Shown here in pieces: positions 41,476 to 50,037 of a DNA stretch of 64,000 nucleotides (position 1 is its first letter; each line of letters starts with the position of its first letter). The notes under the pieces were generated by a model. It was not told where the DNA came from and did not search any database. It saw only the letters and a program-made list of their open reading frames with translations. Origin of the DNA: Bacillota bacterium (GTDB lineage: Bacteria > Bacillota > Clostridia > DSM-8532). The translations under genes were made by a program, and so were the position numbers. Location: assembly GCA_023443745.1 (NCBI GenBank), contig JAEZTB010000066.1, positions 51,760-115,759 on the forward strand, read 5' to 3'.

Positions 41476-42536
41476 GCCGTTTTTTGAGTATGAATACAAG
41501 GAGCATCCAACCCTATGTGCCGGGTGAACAGACCACGGACAAGAGTATGATTAAGCTTAATACCAATGAAAACCCCTATCCGCCGTCGCCACTTGTGATG
41601 GAGCGGATAAAGAATATTGATCTCGCAGATTTGCGCCTGTATCCCAATAGCGAGGGTAATATTATAAAAAAGGCAGTTTCAGACTATTACGGCATATCGG
41701 AAAAAGAAGTGTTTGCAGGTAATGGCTCCGATGAGGTGTTGGGCTTTTTATTCAAGGCCTTTTTTGACAAGACGACAACCATCGCCTTTCCAGATATCAC
41801 CTACAGTTTTTATCCCGTTTACAGCGCTCTTTATGAGGTCCCCTATATTAAAGTCCCGGTAAAAGAAGATTTTTCAATTGATTTCAATGACTACCACCCC
41901 GGAAACATAAAAGCTATTATTTTTGCCAACCCCAATGCACCCACCGGTCTTTACATACCTGTAGAGACCATTGAAAAGCTTTTAAAGGAGAGACCGGATA
42001 CCCTGATTGTGGTAGACGAGGCCTATGTAGATTTTGGAAGCCAATCCTGCGTTCCATTGATCTCAAGGTACGACAATCTCATTGTTGTTCAGACGCTCTC
42101 AAAATCCAGAGCACTGGCAGGACTTCGCATCGGCATAGCTATAGGTAAACAGGAGCTGATGGAAGGCCTCGCACGTGTCAAGAATTCATTTAACTCGTAC
42201 CCTTTGGACACAATAGCTCAAGTGGCTGCAGAAGTTGCTTTTAAGGATAAAAGCTATTTTGAAGAAACCAAGGGGAAGATTATCAAAACCCGGGAGTGGG
42301 TAAAAGCGCAGTTTAAGGAAATGGGCCTGATGGTCACCGATTCCATGGCAAATTTTCTTTTTGTCAGCATTCCCGGTATTAAAGGTGAGGATGCCATTAT
42401 CCTTCTAAAGCAAGAAGGGATTATTGTCAGAAACTTCAAACAACCTGGAATTGCTGATTGGCTTCGTATTACCATTGGTACGGATCAAGATATGGAAAGA
42501 GTGGTTCAGGCCATCAAGAAGATAATGGCAAGGTAA
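41472..42536 (+). CDS. hisC: Histidinol-phosphate aminotransferase
   Basis: A 354-residue fold-type I PLP enzyme converting imidazole-acetol phosphate plus glutamate to histidinol phosphate. Key parts: NENPYPPSP near residue 30, AGNGSDEVL, FANPNAPTG, VVDEAYVDF with the PLP-contacting Asp, and QTLSKSRALAGLRIG with the Schiff-base lysine. It starts with GTG overlapping the hisD stop. Product would be the substrate of a histidinol phosphatase that this operon does not encode. Confidence 0.95.
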   Translation: MSRFLSMNTRSIQPYVPGEQTTDKSMIKLNTNENPYPPSPLVMERIKNIDLADLRLYPNSEGNIIKKAVSDYYGISEKEVFAGNGSDEVLGFLFKAFFDKTTTIAFPDITYSFYPVYSALYEVPYIKVPVKEDFSIDFNDYHPGNIKAIIFANPNAPTGLYIPVETIEKLLKERPDTLIVVDEAYVDFGSQSCVPLISRYDNLIVVQTLSKSRALAGLRIGIAIGKQELMEGLARVKNSFNSYPLDTIAQVAAEVAFKDKSYFEETKGKIIKTREWVKAQFKEMGLMVTDSMANFLFVSIPGIKGEDAIILLKQEGIIVRNFKQPGIADWLRITIGTDQDMERVVQAIKKIMAR

Positions 42537-42617
42537 ACATCACAATGTTATAATAGATGGTGCAAAAAAATTCATCTTTTTTAAAGGGTTAAAACAGATT
42601 AGCGTTGAGGTAAAGCT

Positions 42618-43202
42618 ATGAGAAACGCCGAATTAGTCAGGAAAACAAAAGAAACAGAAATTTCGCTTACTCTGAATCTGGATGGACAAGGTCATAATGC
42701 CATCAACACAGGTATTGGTTTTTTGGACCATATGCTGACCTTGTTTTCAGGTCACGGTCGGTTTGACTTAAGTCTGGACTGTAAGGGTGACCTTTTTGTG
42801 GACGGCCACCATACTGCCGAGGATATCGGTATTGTGTTGGGCAAAGCCATTTCAGATGCTTTAGGCACGCGGGAGTCCATTAAAAGATTTGGAAACAGCA
42901 TGATACCCATGGATGAATCCCTTGCTATGGTCTCTCTTGATTTGTCCAACCGTCCCTTTCTCTATTTTGATGTGCCTTTCTCCAACTCAAAGGTGGGAGA
43001 AATGGACACAGAGCTATTTGAGGAGTTTTTTAGAGCGGTTTCGGTCAATGCAGGAATGACACTCCACATCAAGCTTCTCCATGGACAAAACAATCATCAT
43101 ATTATCGAGGCGGTTTTCAAGGCTTTCGCTCGGGCATTACGCGAGGCTGTAACAGTGGATCCCACCATTAAAGGTGTTTTATCTACGAAAGGTTCATTAT
43201 AA
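42618..43202 (+). CDS. hisB: Imidazoleglycerol-phosphate dehydratase
   Basis: A 194-residue monofunctional IGP dehydratase with both manganese-binding halves: FLDHMLTLFSGHGRF with DGHHTAEDIGI, and LHGQNNHHIIEAVFKAFAR near the C-terminus. It lacks the N-terminal histidinol phosphatase domain of enterobacterial HisB, so dephosphorylation needs a separate enzyme. It follows hisC after 81 bp, with a weak GAGG site. Confidence 0.96.
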   Translation: MRNAELVRKTKETEISLTLNLDGQGHNAINTGIGFLDHMLTLFSGHGRFDLSLDCKGDLFVDGHHTAEDIGIVLGKAISDALGTRESIKRFGNSMIPMDESLAMVSLDLSNRPFLYFDVPFSNSKVGEMDTELFEEFFRAVSVNAGMTLHIKLLHGQNNHHIIEAVFKAFARALREAVTVDPTIKGVLSTKGSL

Positions 43203-43292
43203 CCCCACCCGTAAGTGAAATCGGAGATTTCGATAGGATAATCGAAGACATAGAAAATTTTATTTTATATAAATGAGAGTGAGGGAACGTCA

Positions 43293-44183
43293 ATGCTTTT
43301 AAGAGATACAAACTTTATTGATCTTCCGGTTTTTATCAAGGGCAAGGTCAGAGATGTTTACAAGGTCGGGGAAGATATGCTTCTCATGATTGTTACCGAC
43401 CGCATTTCCGCTTTTGATGTAGTTTTTGATGATCTGATCCCCAACAAGGGCTGCGTACTCAATGGGATTTCTGAGTTCTGGTTTGACTTTTGCCGGGACA
43501 TTATTGGGAACCATGTGGTATCAACGGATGTTACAGAGTACCCCATGGGGCTTTCCAAATTCAAGGAAGAGCTCCAGGGCCGTTCCATGCTGGTGAGAAA
43601 AGCCCGGATGCTTCCGGCTGAATGTATTGTGCGAGGGTATCTTGAAGGCTCAGGCCTTAAGGATTACAAGGCGACAGGAGCAGTCAGCGGAATTAAGCTC
43701 CCTGAAGGCCTAAAGCAGGCTGATAGACTTCCGGAGCCCATTTTTACCCCATCCACTAAAGCTACCGAAGGTCATGATATGAATGTAAGCTATGACTACA
43801 TAAGAGAGCAGATTGGGGAGGAACTGGCTTCAGAGCTTAAGGAAAAATCCATTGCCCTGTATAAAAAGGCCAATGAATATGCACTAAGCCGCGGTATTAT
43901 CCTGGCCGACACAAAGTTCGAATTTGGTATGCTGGATGGAAAAATGGTTATTGCGGATGAGATGTGCACTCCTGATTCTTCCCGCTTCTGGGAGCTGTCC
44001 AATTATGAACCGGGCCGTGCGCAAAAGAGCTTTGACAAGCAATTCTTAAGAGAATACCTGGAGACATTAATCTGGGATAAGCAGCCTCCGGCACCCAAGC
44101 TCCCCGATGAAGTCATCCAAAAGACTCAAGCCAAGTATATTGAGGCCTATGAAAGAATCACCGGAAAGAAGTTTACAGCATGA
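43293..44183 (+). CDS. purC: SAICAR synthetase
   Basis: A 296-residue enzyme of purine synthesis joining CAIR and aspartate. KGKVRDVYKVGEDMLLMIVT and DRISAFDVV at the start, ECIVRGYLEGSG, and IADEMCTPDSSRFW are diagnostic. At 296 residues it is of the longer type, unlike the ~235-residue form usual in Bacillus. It is embedded between hisB and hisH and overlaps hisH by four bases, so it is an integral part of this operon. HisF produces AICAR, the purine intermediate reached soon after PurC, which gives a metabolic reason for co-expression. GAGGG precedes the ATG. No other purine genes are in the window. Confidence 0.95.
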   Translation: MLLRDTNFIDLPVFIKGKVRDVYKVGEDMLLMIVTDRISAFDVVFDDLIPNKGCVLNGISEFWFDFCRDIIGNHVVSTDVTEYPMGLSKFKEELQGRSMLVRKARMLPAECIVRGYLEGSGLKDYKATGAVSGIKLPEGLKQADRLPEPIFTPSTKATEGHDMNVSYDYIREQIGEELASELKEKSIALYKKANEYALSRGIILADTKFEFGMLDGKMVIADEMCTPDSSRFWELSNYEPGRAQKSFDKQFLREYLETLIWDKQPPAPKLPDEVIQKTQAKYIEAYERITGKKFTA

Positions 44184-44830
44184 TCACCATTATTGATTAC
44201 GAGGCTGGCAATTTGAGAAGTGTTGCCAAGGCCCTGGAGCGAGTTGGTGTATCACCAATCATAACCTGTGATGAACATACCATTCTCACAAGTGATGCGG
44301 TAGTGCTACCCGGTGTGGGTGCGTTTGCCGATTGCATGCAAAGCCTAGTGGAAAAGGGCATGGATCGCGTGGTCAAAGCCTGTATCCAAATGGGAAAACC
44401 CTTTCTGGGCATTTGTCTGGGCTACCAGATGCTTTTTGAATCCAGTGAAGAGCACTCGCAAGGAGCTCCCGATGTGGGAGGATTGGGTATTTTTAAGGGC
44501 AAGGTCAAAAAATTTCCCTCTGATTTAGGCCTTAAGGTGCCTCATATGGGCTGGAATAATCTTACCCTTCCAAGGTATTGTCCTTTTTTTGAGGGTCTAA
44601 CAAATGATTCTCCTGAGCATAGCAAAGAAGCCTACGTGTATTTTGTCCACTCTTATTATGTGGATGTTGCCGATAAAAGTCTGGTAGCGGCTAAGGCTCA
44701 TTATGGCTTATCTTTTGACGCTGCCATTGCAACGGATAATGTTTTTGCCATGCAGTTCCATCCTGAAAAAAGCGGAGATGCGGGCTTGACCCTTATTCGA
44801 AATTTCTTAAAGGCGGTAAAGCTTAAATGA
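44180..44830 (+). CDS. hisH: Imidazole glycerol phosphate synthase, glutamine amidotransferase subunit
   Basis: A 216-residue class I glutaminase that supplies ammonia to HisF. DYEAGNLRSV at the N-terminus, the nucleophile loop LGICLGYQMLFE (Cys), and the catalytic His-Glu in MQFHPEKSG are all present. It overlaps purC and hisA by four bases each, indicating coupled translation and stoichiometric production of the HisHF complex. Confidence 0.96.
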   Translation: MITIIDYEAGNLRSVAKALERVGVSPIITCDEHTILTSDAVVLPGVGAFADCMQSLVEKGMDRVVKACIQMGKPFLGICLGYQMLFESSEEHSQGAPDVGGLGIFKGKVKKFPSDLGLKVPHMGWNNLTLPRYCPFFEGLTNDSPEHSKEAYVYFVHSYYVDVADKSLVAAKAHYGLSFDAAIATDNVFAMQFHPEKSGDAGLTLIRNFLKAVKLK

Positions 44831-45552
44831 TTTTATATCCTGCAATTGATATTCGAGGCGGAAAATGTGTGCGTCTGACCCAGGGGCGGTATGAGGAAAT
44901 GACGGTCTTTTCAGATGATCCTGCCGACATCGCCCTAAAATTTCAAAAGGATGGAGCCCAGTATATTCATGTGGTGGATTTAGATGGCGCACGGGGCGAA
45001 TCGAGCAATCGTGAGCTTATCAGCCGTATGGCCAAGATGATCGTAATTCCCGTTCAGACGGGGGGTGGCATCCGAACCCTGAAGGATATTGAAACCGTTT
45101 TGGAATCAGGGGTTTCCCGAGTTATTTTAGGGACATCGGCTGTTCAAAACCCGGAGCTTGTGGCTCAGGCTGTTTTAAGATATAAAAGCCGTATTGCAGT
45201 AGGAATCGATGCCAGGGACGGATATGTTGCCATTGAAGGCTGGGAGAAGACCAGTGATTTCAAAGCCGTTGAATTTGCTAGAAAAATGGAGTCTCTTGGT
45301 GTTAAGACTATTATCTATACCGACATAGCCACAGACGGCATGCTGACAGGGCCCAACCTTTCAGCAATGGAGGAGATGTTGGGTCATGTCGGGCTTGAGG
45401 TCATTGCTTCCGGTGGTGTTTCCTCAATAGAGGATCTTGCCAGTCTCAGAGAGATCGGTGTTCAGGGCGCCATCGTGGGAAAAGCTCTTTATACCGGGGC
45501 AATTGATTTAAAAAATGCTTTACGTACACTTGGAAGAGGTATGACATGCTGA
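44827..45552 (+). CDS. hisA: ProFAR isomerase
   Basis: A 241-residue TIM barrel, phosphoribosylformimino-AICAR-phosphate isomerase. It starts LYPAIDIRGGKCVRL with catalytic Asp in AIDIRGG, has VDLDGARG and QTGGGIRTL, and the second catalytic Asp in YTDIATDGMLTGPN. Phosphate-binding ASGGVSS closes the barrel. It overlaps hisH by four bases and hisF by seven. Confidence 0.96.
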   Translation: MILYPAIDIRGGKCVRLTQGRYEEMTVFSDDPADIALKFQKDGAQYIHVVDLDGARGESSNRELISRMAKMIVIPVQTGGGIRTLKDIETVLESGVSRVILGTSAVQNPELVAQAVLRYKSRIAVGIDARDGYVAIEGWEKTSDFKAVEFARKMESLGVKTIIYTDIATDGMLTGPNLSAMEEMLGHVGLEVIASGGVSSIEDLASLREIGVQGAIVGKALYTGAIDLKNALRTLGRGMTC

Positions 45553-46307
45553 CTAAAAGAATCATTCCCTGCCTTGATGTTCATGGAGGCAGGGTGGTCA
45601 AAGGCATACAGTTTGTGAATCTTGTTGATGCGGGTGATCCGGTGGCCTGTGCCGCGGCCTATGACAGGGCAGGAGCCGATGAGCTTACCTTCCTCGACAT
45701 AACCGCATCCTCCGACTCCCGCAGTATCATGCTAAACGTGGTTTCCCGGGTGGCAGAGCAAGTGTTTATTCCCTTTACTGTAGGAGGCGGTATCCGGTCG
45801 GTGGAGGATTTTCGCCAGATCTTACTCGCCGGTGCTGATAAAATCGGTGTCAATTCAGCGGCCCTTAAAAGGCCGGAGCTCATAACAGAGGCAGCCTTAC
45901 GCTTCGGATCCCAGTGTGTTGTGGTGGCAATTGATGCCAAACGGCGACATAATGAATCCGGGTGGGAGGTATATTTGAACGGCGGACGTGTCAATACTGG
46001 AAGGGATGCTGTGGAATGGGCTTATGAGACCGAGAAACGTGGCGCGGGAGAAATTCTTCTTACAAGCATGGATTGTGACGGCACTAAGTCGGGTTATGAT
46101 ATTGAGCTTACCAGAACTGTTTCGGAGGCAGTGCAAATTCCTGTTATAGCCTCAGGCGGCGCCGGAACCTATGAGCATTTCAAGGAGGCTCTCACAGAGG
46201 GCAAAGCAGATGCTGTTTTGGCTGCATCCCTGTTTCATTTCGGTGAAATGAAAATTACCGATTTGAAACATTATTTAATTGCGCAGGGCGTCAATGTAAG
46301 GCTCTGA
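45546..46307 (+). CDS. hisF: Imidazole glycerol phosphate synthase, cyclase subunit
   Basis: A 253-residue TIM barrel homologous to HisA. CLDVHGGRVVKG with catalytic Asp11, FTVGGGIRS, VVAIDAKRR (second Asp), and SMDCDGTKSGYD are the family blocks. With HisH it converts PRFAR and glutamine to IGP and AICAR. It is the last gene of the operon; hisI and hisE, needed for the steps before HisA, are absent here and must be elsewhere. No intrinsic terminator is obvious before rex. Confidence 0.96.
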   Translation: MLTKRIIPCLDVHGGRVVKGIQFVNLVDAGDPVACAAAYDRAGADELTFLDITASSDSRSIMLNVVSRVAEQVFIPFTVGGGIRSVEDFRQILLAGADKIGVNSAALKRPELITEAALRFGSQCVVVAIDAKRRHNESGWEVYLNGGRVNTGRDAVEWAYETEKRGAGEILLTSMDCDGTKSGYDIELTRTVSEAVQIPVIASGGAGTYEHFKEALTEGKADAVLAASLFHFGEMKITDLKHYLIAQGVNVRL

Positions 46308-46345
46308 AGAACAGGAAGAACACTGAGAACTTAACGCCGTAGCAT

Positions 46346-46375
46346 TTGACAAAAAAATAACAAATATGCTACAAT
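46346..46375 (+). promoter_or_regulatory. rex promoter with candidate Rex operator
   Basis: TTGACA (46346-46351) and TACAAT (46370-46375) are 18 bases apart. TTGACAAAAAAATAACAA (46346-46363) matches the clostridial Rex consensus TTGTTAANNNNTTAACAA at 11 of 14 fixed positions and covers the -35, so Rex probably represses its own gene at low NADH. Confidence 0.6.
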
Positions 46376-46428
46376 AAAAACAAAAATTTATGTAATATTT
46401 TAAACAAAGATTAAGGCAGGTTGATACC

Positions 46429-47064
46429 ATGAACGAGGAAAAGAAAATTTCCATGGCGGTCATCAGAAGGCTCCCCAGATATTTTCGTTATCTTTCTGAC
46501 CTCATAAAGCTGGATATCAAGCGCATCTCATCCAAGGAATTAAGCATGCGCATGGGTATCACGGCTTCGCAGATCCGTCAGGATTTAAACTGCTTTGGTG
46601 GATTCGGTCAACAGGGATATGGCTATAATGTGGAGTCTTTGTATGAGGAGATCGGTAAGATACTTGGTACTCATATGCGGTTCTCTTGTATCATCATTGG
46701 AGCAGGTAATATGGGAAACGCTCTTGCCAATTACGAGAATTTTAAAAACAGAGGCTTCGACATCAAGGCTATTTTTGATGTGGATAAGGATAAAATCGGA
46801 TCCCTCATCCATAATATCAAGGTCCGCCATATGGACGAATTAGATGACTTTTTAACCAATAACAAGGTGGATATAGCCGTGCTTACCGTGCCCAACAGTA
46901 AAGTCAATGATCTTGCTGCTAAAGTGGCTGGTTTGGGTGTAAAAGGAATTTGGAACTTTTCACCTACTGATTTGAAAGTGGGAAACGACACAGTGGTGGA
47001 GAATGTCCACTTAAGCGACAGCCTTATGGTTTTGGGCTATCGGTTGCGTGAAAAGGGATTATAG
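46429..47064 (+). CDS. rex: Redox-sensing transcriptional repressor Rex
   Basis: A 211-residue protein with an N-terminal winged helix (AVIRRLPRYFRYLSDL and SSKELSMRMGITASQIRQDL) and a Rossmann domain (IIGAGNMGNALANY, then AIFDVDKDKIG) and a C-terminal swapped helix. Rex senses the NADH/NAD ratio and releases fermentation-gene promoters (alcohol, butyrate or hydrogen routes) when NADH rises. It has its own promoter 122 bp after hisF and a strong terminator. Confidence 0.95.
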   Translation: MNEEKKISMAVIRRLPRYFRYLSDLIKLDIKRISSKELSMRMGITASQIRQDLNCFGGFGQQGYGYNVESLYEEIGKILGTHMRFSCIIIGAGNMGNALANYENFKNRGFDIKAIFDVDKDKIGSLIHNIKVRHMDELDDFLTNNKVDIAVLTVPNSKVNDLAAKVAGLGVKGIWNFSPTDLKVGNDTVVENVHLSDSLMVLGYRLREKGL

Positions 47065-47092
47065 TATTTGATTTTAATATTTCTCAGAGTAT

Positions 47093-47131
47093 AAAAATAA
47101 CTGCCTGAATAAATTACGGCAGTTATTTTTT
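47093..47131 (+). terminator. Terminator after rex
   Basis: AAAAATAACTGCC (47093-47105) pairs with GGCAGTTATTTTT (47118-47130), ending in a T run. Confidence 0.85.
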
Positions 47132-47191
47132 AATACTCTTTCTTTATATGATGTGTTCTATTATACTACAATAAAAGGCTAAGTTTTCATT

Positions 47192-47295
47192 TAAGGAGCA
47201 ATTGAAGTATAACTTCAGATTCTTCCGGCAAAATATATGCGATTCTTCTGCTTTTGTCGGATGACTATCGGAAGTTCAATTTCGATCATCCCTAA
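47192..47295. repeat. MITE-like ~105-bp element, copy B (inverted)
   Basis: Starts TAAGGAGCAATTGAAG and ends TTTCGATCATCCCTAAG; inverted relative to copy A at 38061-38165. Both copies share TCTTCTGCTTTT and TATCGGAAGTT blocks and imperfect terminal inverted repeats. Its end lies 17 bases before the ribosome site of the IspF-like gene. Confidence 0.75.
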
Positions 47296-47328
47296 GGGGT
47301 AAAATGAAAAATAAGGAGCTGGTTAAGG

Positions 47329-47820
47329 CTGTTTAAAGTAGCAATAGGACAGGATAGTCATCGATTTATAGAAGAAGAAAGCGAAAAAATGCTTGTACTG
47401 GGAGGGGTTGTTATAAAAGGCTGCCCCGCGCTATTAGGCAACAGCGATGCCGATGTGGTGCTACATGCTCTTACCAATGCCATTTCAGGAATTTCATGCG
47501 TTAATATTCTGGGTAAAATAGCCGATGATCTCTGTTTAAAAGAAGGTATCACCGATAGCAGGGTTTATTTAAAAAAAGCACTTGATACTCTGAAAGAACA
47601 TAAAATAATTCATGTTTCATTATCCATTGAAGCTATGAGACCAAAGCTGGCCCCTCATATTGATTCCATGAGGGAGAGTATTGCCTCGCTTCTGGGCATA
47701 GGAAGCCGGAGCGTAGGAATAACTGCCACCACTGGTGAGGGCCTAACGGATTTTGGACAGGGGAAAGGCATCTTTTGTACAGCTATCCTGACTGTTCAAG
47801 AGAATATTACAAACATATGA
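47329..47820 (+). CDS. Divergent IspF-like protein (MECDP synthase family)
   Basis: Similarity to IspF extends upstream of the first ATG (47389) back to a CTG at 47329, eleven bases after AAGGAG, giving 163 residues beginning FKVAIGQDSHRF. Metal ligands D9, H11 and H46 (SDADVVLHA) and the C-terminal RPKLAPHIDSM, ITATTGEGL and GQGKGIF blocks are kept. The usual HSDAD is NSDAD, and the GDIGxxFPDxD segment that binds substrate is replaced by CVNILGKIADDLCLKEG. Canonical IspF cyclises CDP-ME 2-phosphate in the MEP pathway; this protein may have lost or changed that activity. The non-ATG start would be unusual and should be treated as likely, not certain. Confidence 0.7.
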   Translation: MFKVAIGQDSHRFIEEESEKMLVLGGVVIKGCPALLGNSDADVVLHALTNAISGISCVNILGKIADDLCLKEGITDSRVYLKKALDTLKEHKIIHVSLSIEAMRPKLAPHIDSMRESIASLLGIGSRSVGITATTGEGLTDFGQGKGIFCTAILTVQENITNI

Positions 47821-47839
47821 CAATTATGTTATAATAACA

Positions 47840-47875
47840 TTACCTGTTACCGAAATTAAAATTTCGAACAGGTAA
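47840..47875 (+). terminator. Hairpin between IspF-like gene and metG
   Basis: TTACCTGTT (47840-47848) pairs with AACAGGTAA (47867-47875), with further AAATT/AATTT pairing inside. No T run follows, so it may be a weak terminator or a protein-binding palindrome. Confidence 0.4.
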
Positions 47876-47988
47876 CCAAGTTATTGAAACACGTTGTGTT
47901 ATAATACTATTATCTCCATGAACTAAAAATTGGTTTTTATAATTTAAATAGAAGAATTCAGTCTAAATTTGGTGGAGGGACTTATAAA

Positions 47989-49986
47989 GTGAACAAAAAG
48001 ACATTCTACATTACCACACCCATCTATTATCCCAGTGGAAAACTTCATATCGGCCATTCCTATACAACGGTGGCGGCTGATGTTATGGCACGTTATAAAA
48101 GGCTTCAAGGCTATGATGTCATGTTCTTGACAGGTACCGATGAGCACGGGCAGAAAATTCAACGCGTTGCAGCCGAAAATGGCGTAACACCGAAGGAATA
48201 TGTGGATAAAATTGTTGAAGGTATAAAAGATCTTTGGAGCCTTATGAAAATTACCCATGATAAATTTATCCGCACCACTGATCCGGAACATGTTGAGGCT
48301 GTTCAAAAGATTTTTAAGATGCTTTATGATAAAGGGGATATCTATAAAAGCGAGTATGAAGGCTGGTATTGTACACCCTGTGAATCCTTCTGGACTGAAA
48401 CCCAGCTTCAGGAGGGGAAATGCCCGGATTGTGGAAGGCCCGTCGAGAAAACCAGGGAGGAAAGCTATTTCTTTAAGCTTTCAAAGTATCAGGATAGGCT
48501 TATTAAGCTCATGGAAGAAAATACAGAATTTATTCAGCCTACATCCAGACGCAATGAAATGCTGAATAACTTTTTAAGGCCGGGCCTTGAGGACTTGTGT
48601 GTGTCCCGTACCTCCTTCAACTGGGGTGTTCCTGTAACCTTTGATGAGAAGCATGTGGTCTATGTCTGGATAGATGCGCTCTCCAATTATATTACTGCTC
48701 TGGGCTATCTTTCTTCAGACGACGATAAATTTAAGAAGTTTTGGCCTGCAGATGTCCAATTGGTTGGAAAAGAAATAGTTCGGTTCCATACCATTATCTG
48801 GCCCGCCATGCTGATGGCTCTTGAACTACCGCTACCCAAGCAGGTTTTTGGCCATGGATGGCTTGTGCTGGAGGGCGGGAAAATGTCCAAGTCCAAGGGT
48901 AATGTGGTAGATCCTGCTATACTCGTTGAAAAATATGGTCTTGATGCTATCCGCTATTTCCTTTTAAGGGAAGTGCCTTTTGGAGCTGACGGCGTATTCT
49001 CAAATGAGGCCCTTATTACGCGCATCAATTCTGATCTGGCCAATGATTTGGGGAACTTGGTAAGCCGCACGGTGGCCATGATCCAGAAATATTTCGGAGG
49101 CGTTATTCCATTGGTGCGGCAGGCCGGAGAATTTGACGATGAGTTAAAGAATGTGGTCACTCAGGTTAAGGAAAGAACTGAAGAGCTTCTTGACAAGCTT
49201 CAGTTCAGTTCAGCTCTCACAGAAATATGGAAAGCTGTTTCGCGTACTAACAAATATATTGATGAGACCATGCCCTGGGCTCTTGCCAAGGATGAACAGA
49301 AAAAACCCAGGCTGGCAGAGGTCATGTATAATCTTGCTGAAAGCATACGTATCGTGTCCATCCTTATACAACCCTTTATGCCGGAGACACCTGAGAAAAT
49401 CTGGGCCCAGCTTTCTATTGCTGAGGGTCAGAGAGGATGGGAAAGCGCGGGCAGGTTCGGTGTTTATACTCCTCAAGGATCTGTTGTACCGGGAGACATT
49501 ATCTTCCCTCGTATCGATATCGCCAAGGAGCTTCAGGCCCTTGAAAGCATGAATTCCTCTACAGGTGGCTCCAGCCATGCAGAGGCGGAAGGCAGTAAGG
49601 ATAAAAAAGCCCTGTCCGAGGGTTCAAAGCCTGATGAGGAAAAGCCTTCGGAAACCCAGCTTATTGGCATTGAGGATTTCGCAAAGCTTGATTTAAGGGT
49701 TGTTAAGGTGCTTACCTGTGAGAAGGTTGAGAAAAGCGACAAGCTTCTGAAGCTTAAGGTTCAATGCGGTAATGAGGAGAGACAGGTCGTTTCAGGTATT
49801 GCACAGTACTACCGACCTGAGGATATGGTAGGAAAAACTCTGATTCTGGTGGCAAATTTGAAGCCTGCCAAGCTTCGCGGCATTGAAAGCCAGGGCATGA
49901 TATTAGCGGCTTCGGATAAAGAAACCGGAAAGCTGGTATTGGTCACTGTGGAGGACGATATTCCGGACGGTACCAAGGTAAGCTGA
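47989..49986 (+). CDS. metG: Methionyl-tRNA synthetase
   Basis: A 665-residue class I synthetase. HIGH appears as KLHIGHS near residue 20, the connective-peptide zinc motif as CTPCESFW and CPDCGRP (about 127-150), and KMSKS as GGKMSKSKGN near residue 300. The C-terminus (about 560-665, DFAKLDLRVVKVLTCEKVEK) is the OB-fold tRNA-binding EMAP domain, joined by a Ser/Glu/Lys-rich linker, as in dimeric bacterial MetRS. It starts with GTG after GGAGGG. tatD follows after 51 bp, a frequent pairing in Firmicutes. Confidence 0.96.
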   Translation: MNKKTFYITTPIYYPSGKLHIGHSYTTVAADVMARYKRLQGYDVMFLTGTDEHGQKIQRVAAENGVTPKEYVDKIVEGIKDLWSLMKITHDKFIRTTDPEHVEAVQKIFKMLYDKGDIYKSEYEGWYCTPCESFWTETQLQEGKCPDCGRPVEKTREESYFFKLSKYQDRLIKLMEENTEFIQPTSRRNEMLNNFLRPGLEDLCVSRTSFNWGVPVTFDEKHVVYVWIDALSNYITALGYLSSDDDKFKKFWPADVQLVGKEIVRFHTIIWPAMLMALELPLPKQVFGHGWLVLEGGKMSKSKGNVVDPAILVEKYGLDAIRYFLLREVPFGADGVFSNEALITRINSDLANDLGNLVSRTVAMIQKYFGGVIPLVRQAGEFDDELKNVVTQVKERTEELLDKLQFSSALTEIWKAVSRTNKYIDETMPWALAKDEQKKPRLAEVMYNLAESIRIVSILIQPFMPETPEKIWAQLSIAEGQRGWESAGRFGVYTPQGSVVPGDIIFPRIDIAKELQALESMNSSTGGSSHAEAEGSKDKKALSEGSKPDEEKPSETQLIGIEDFAKLDLRVVKVLTCEKVEKSDKLLKLKVQCGNEERQVVSGIAQYYRPEDMVGKTLILVANLKPAKLRGIESQGMILAASDKETGKLVLVTVEDDIPDGTKVS

Positions 49987-50037
49987 CTATATACCAGGTA
50001 AGAAACGAGGGGCTCTTACTAGAATGGAGATTTTTAA

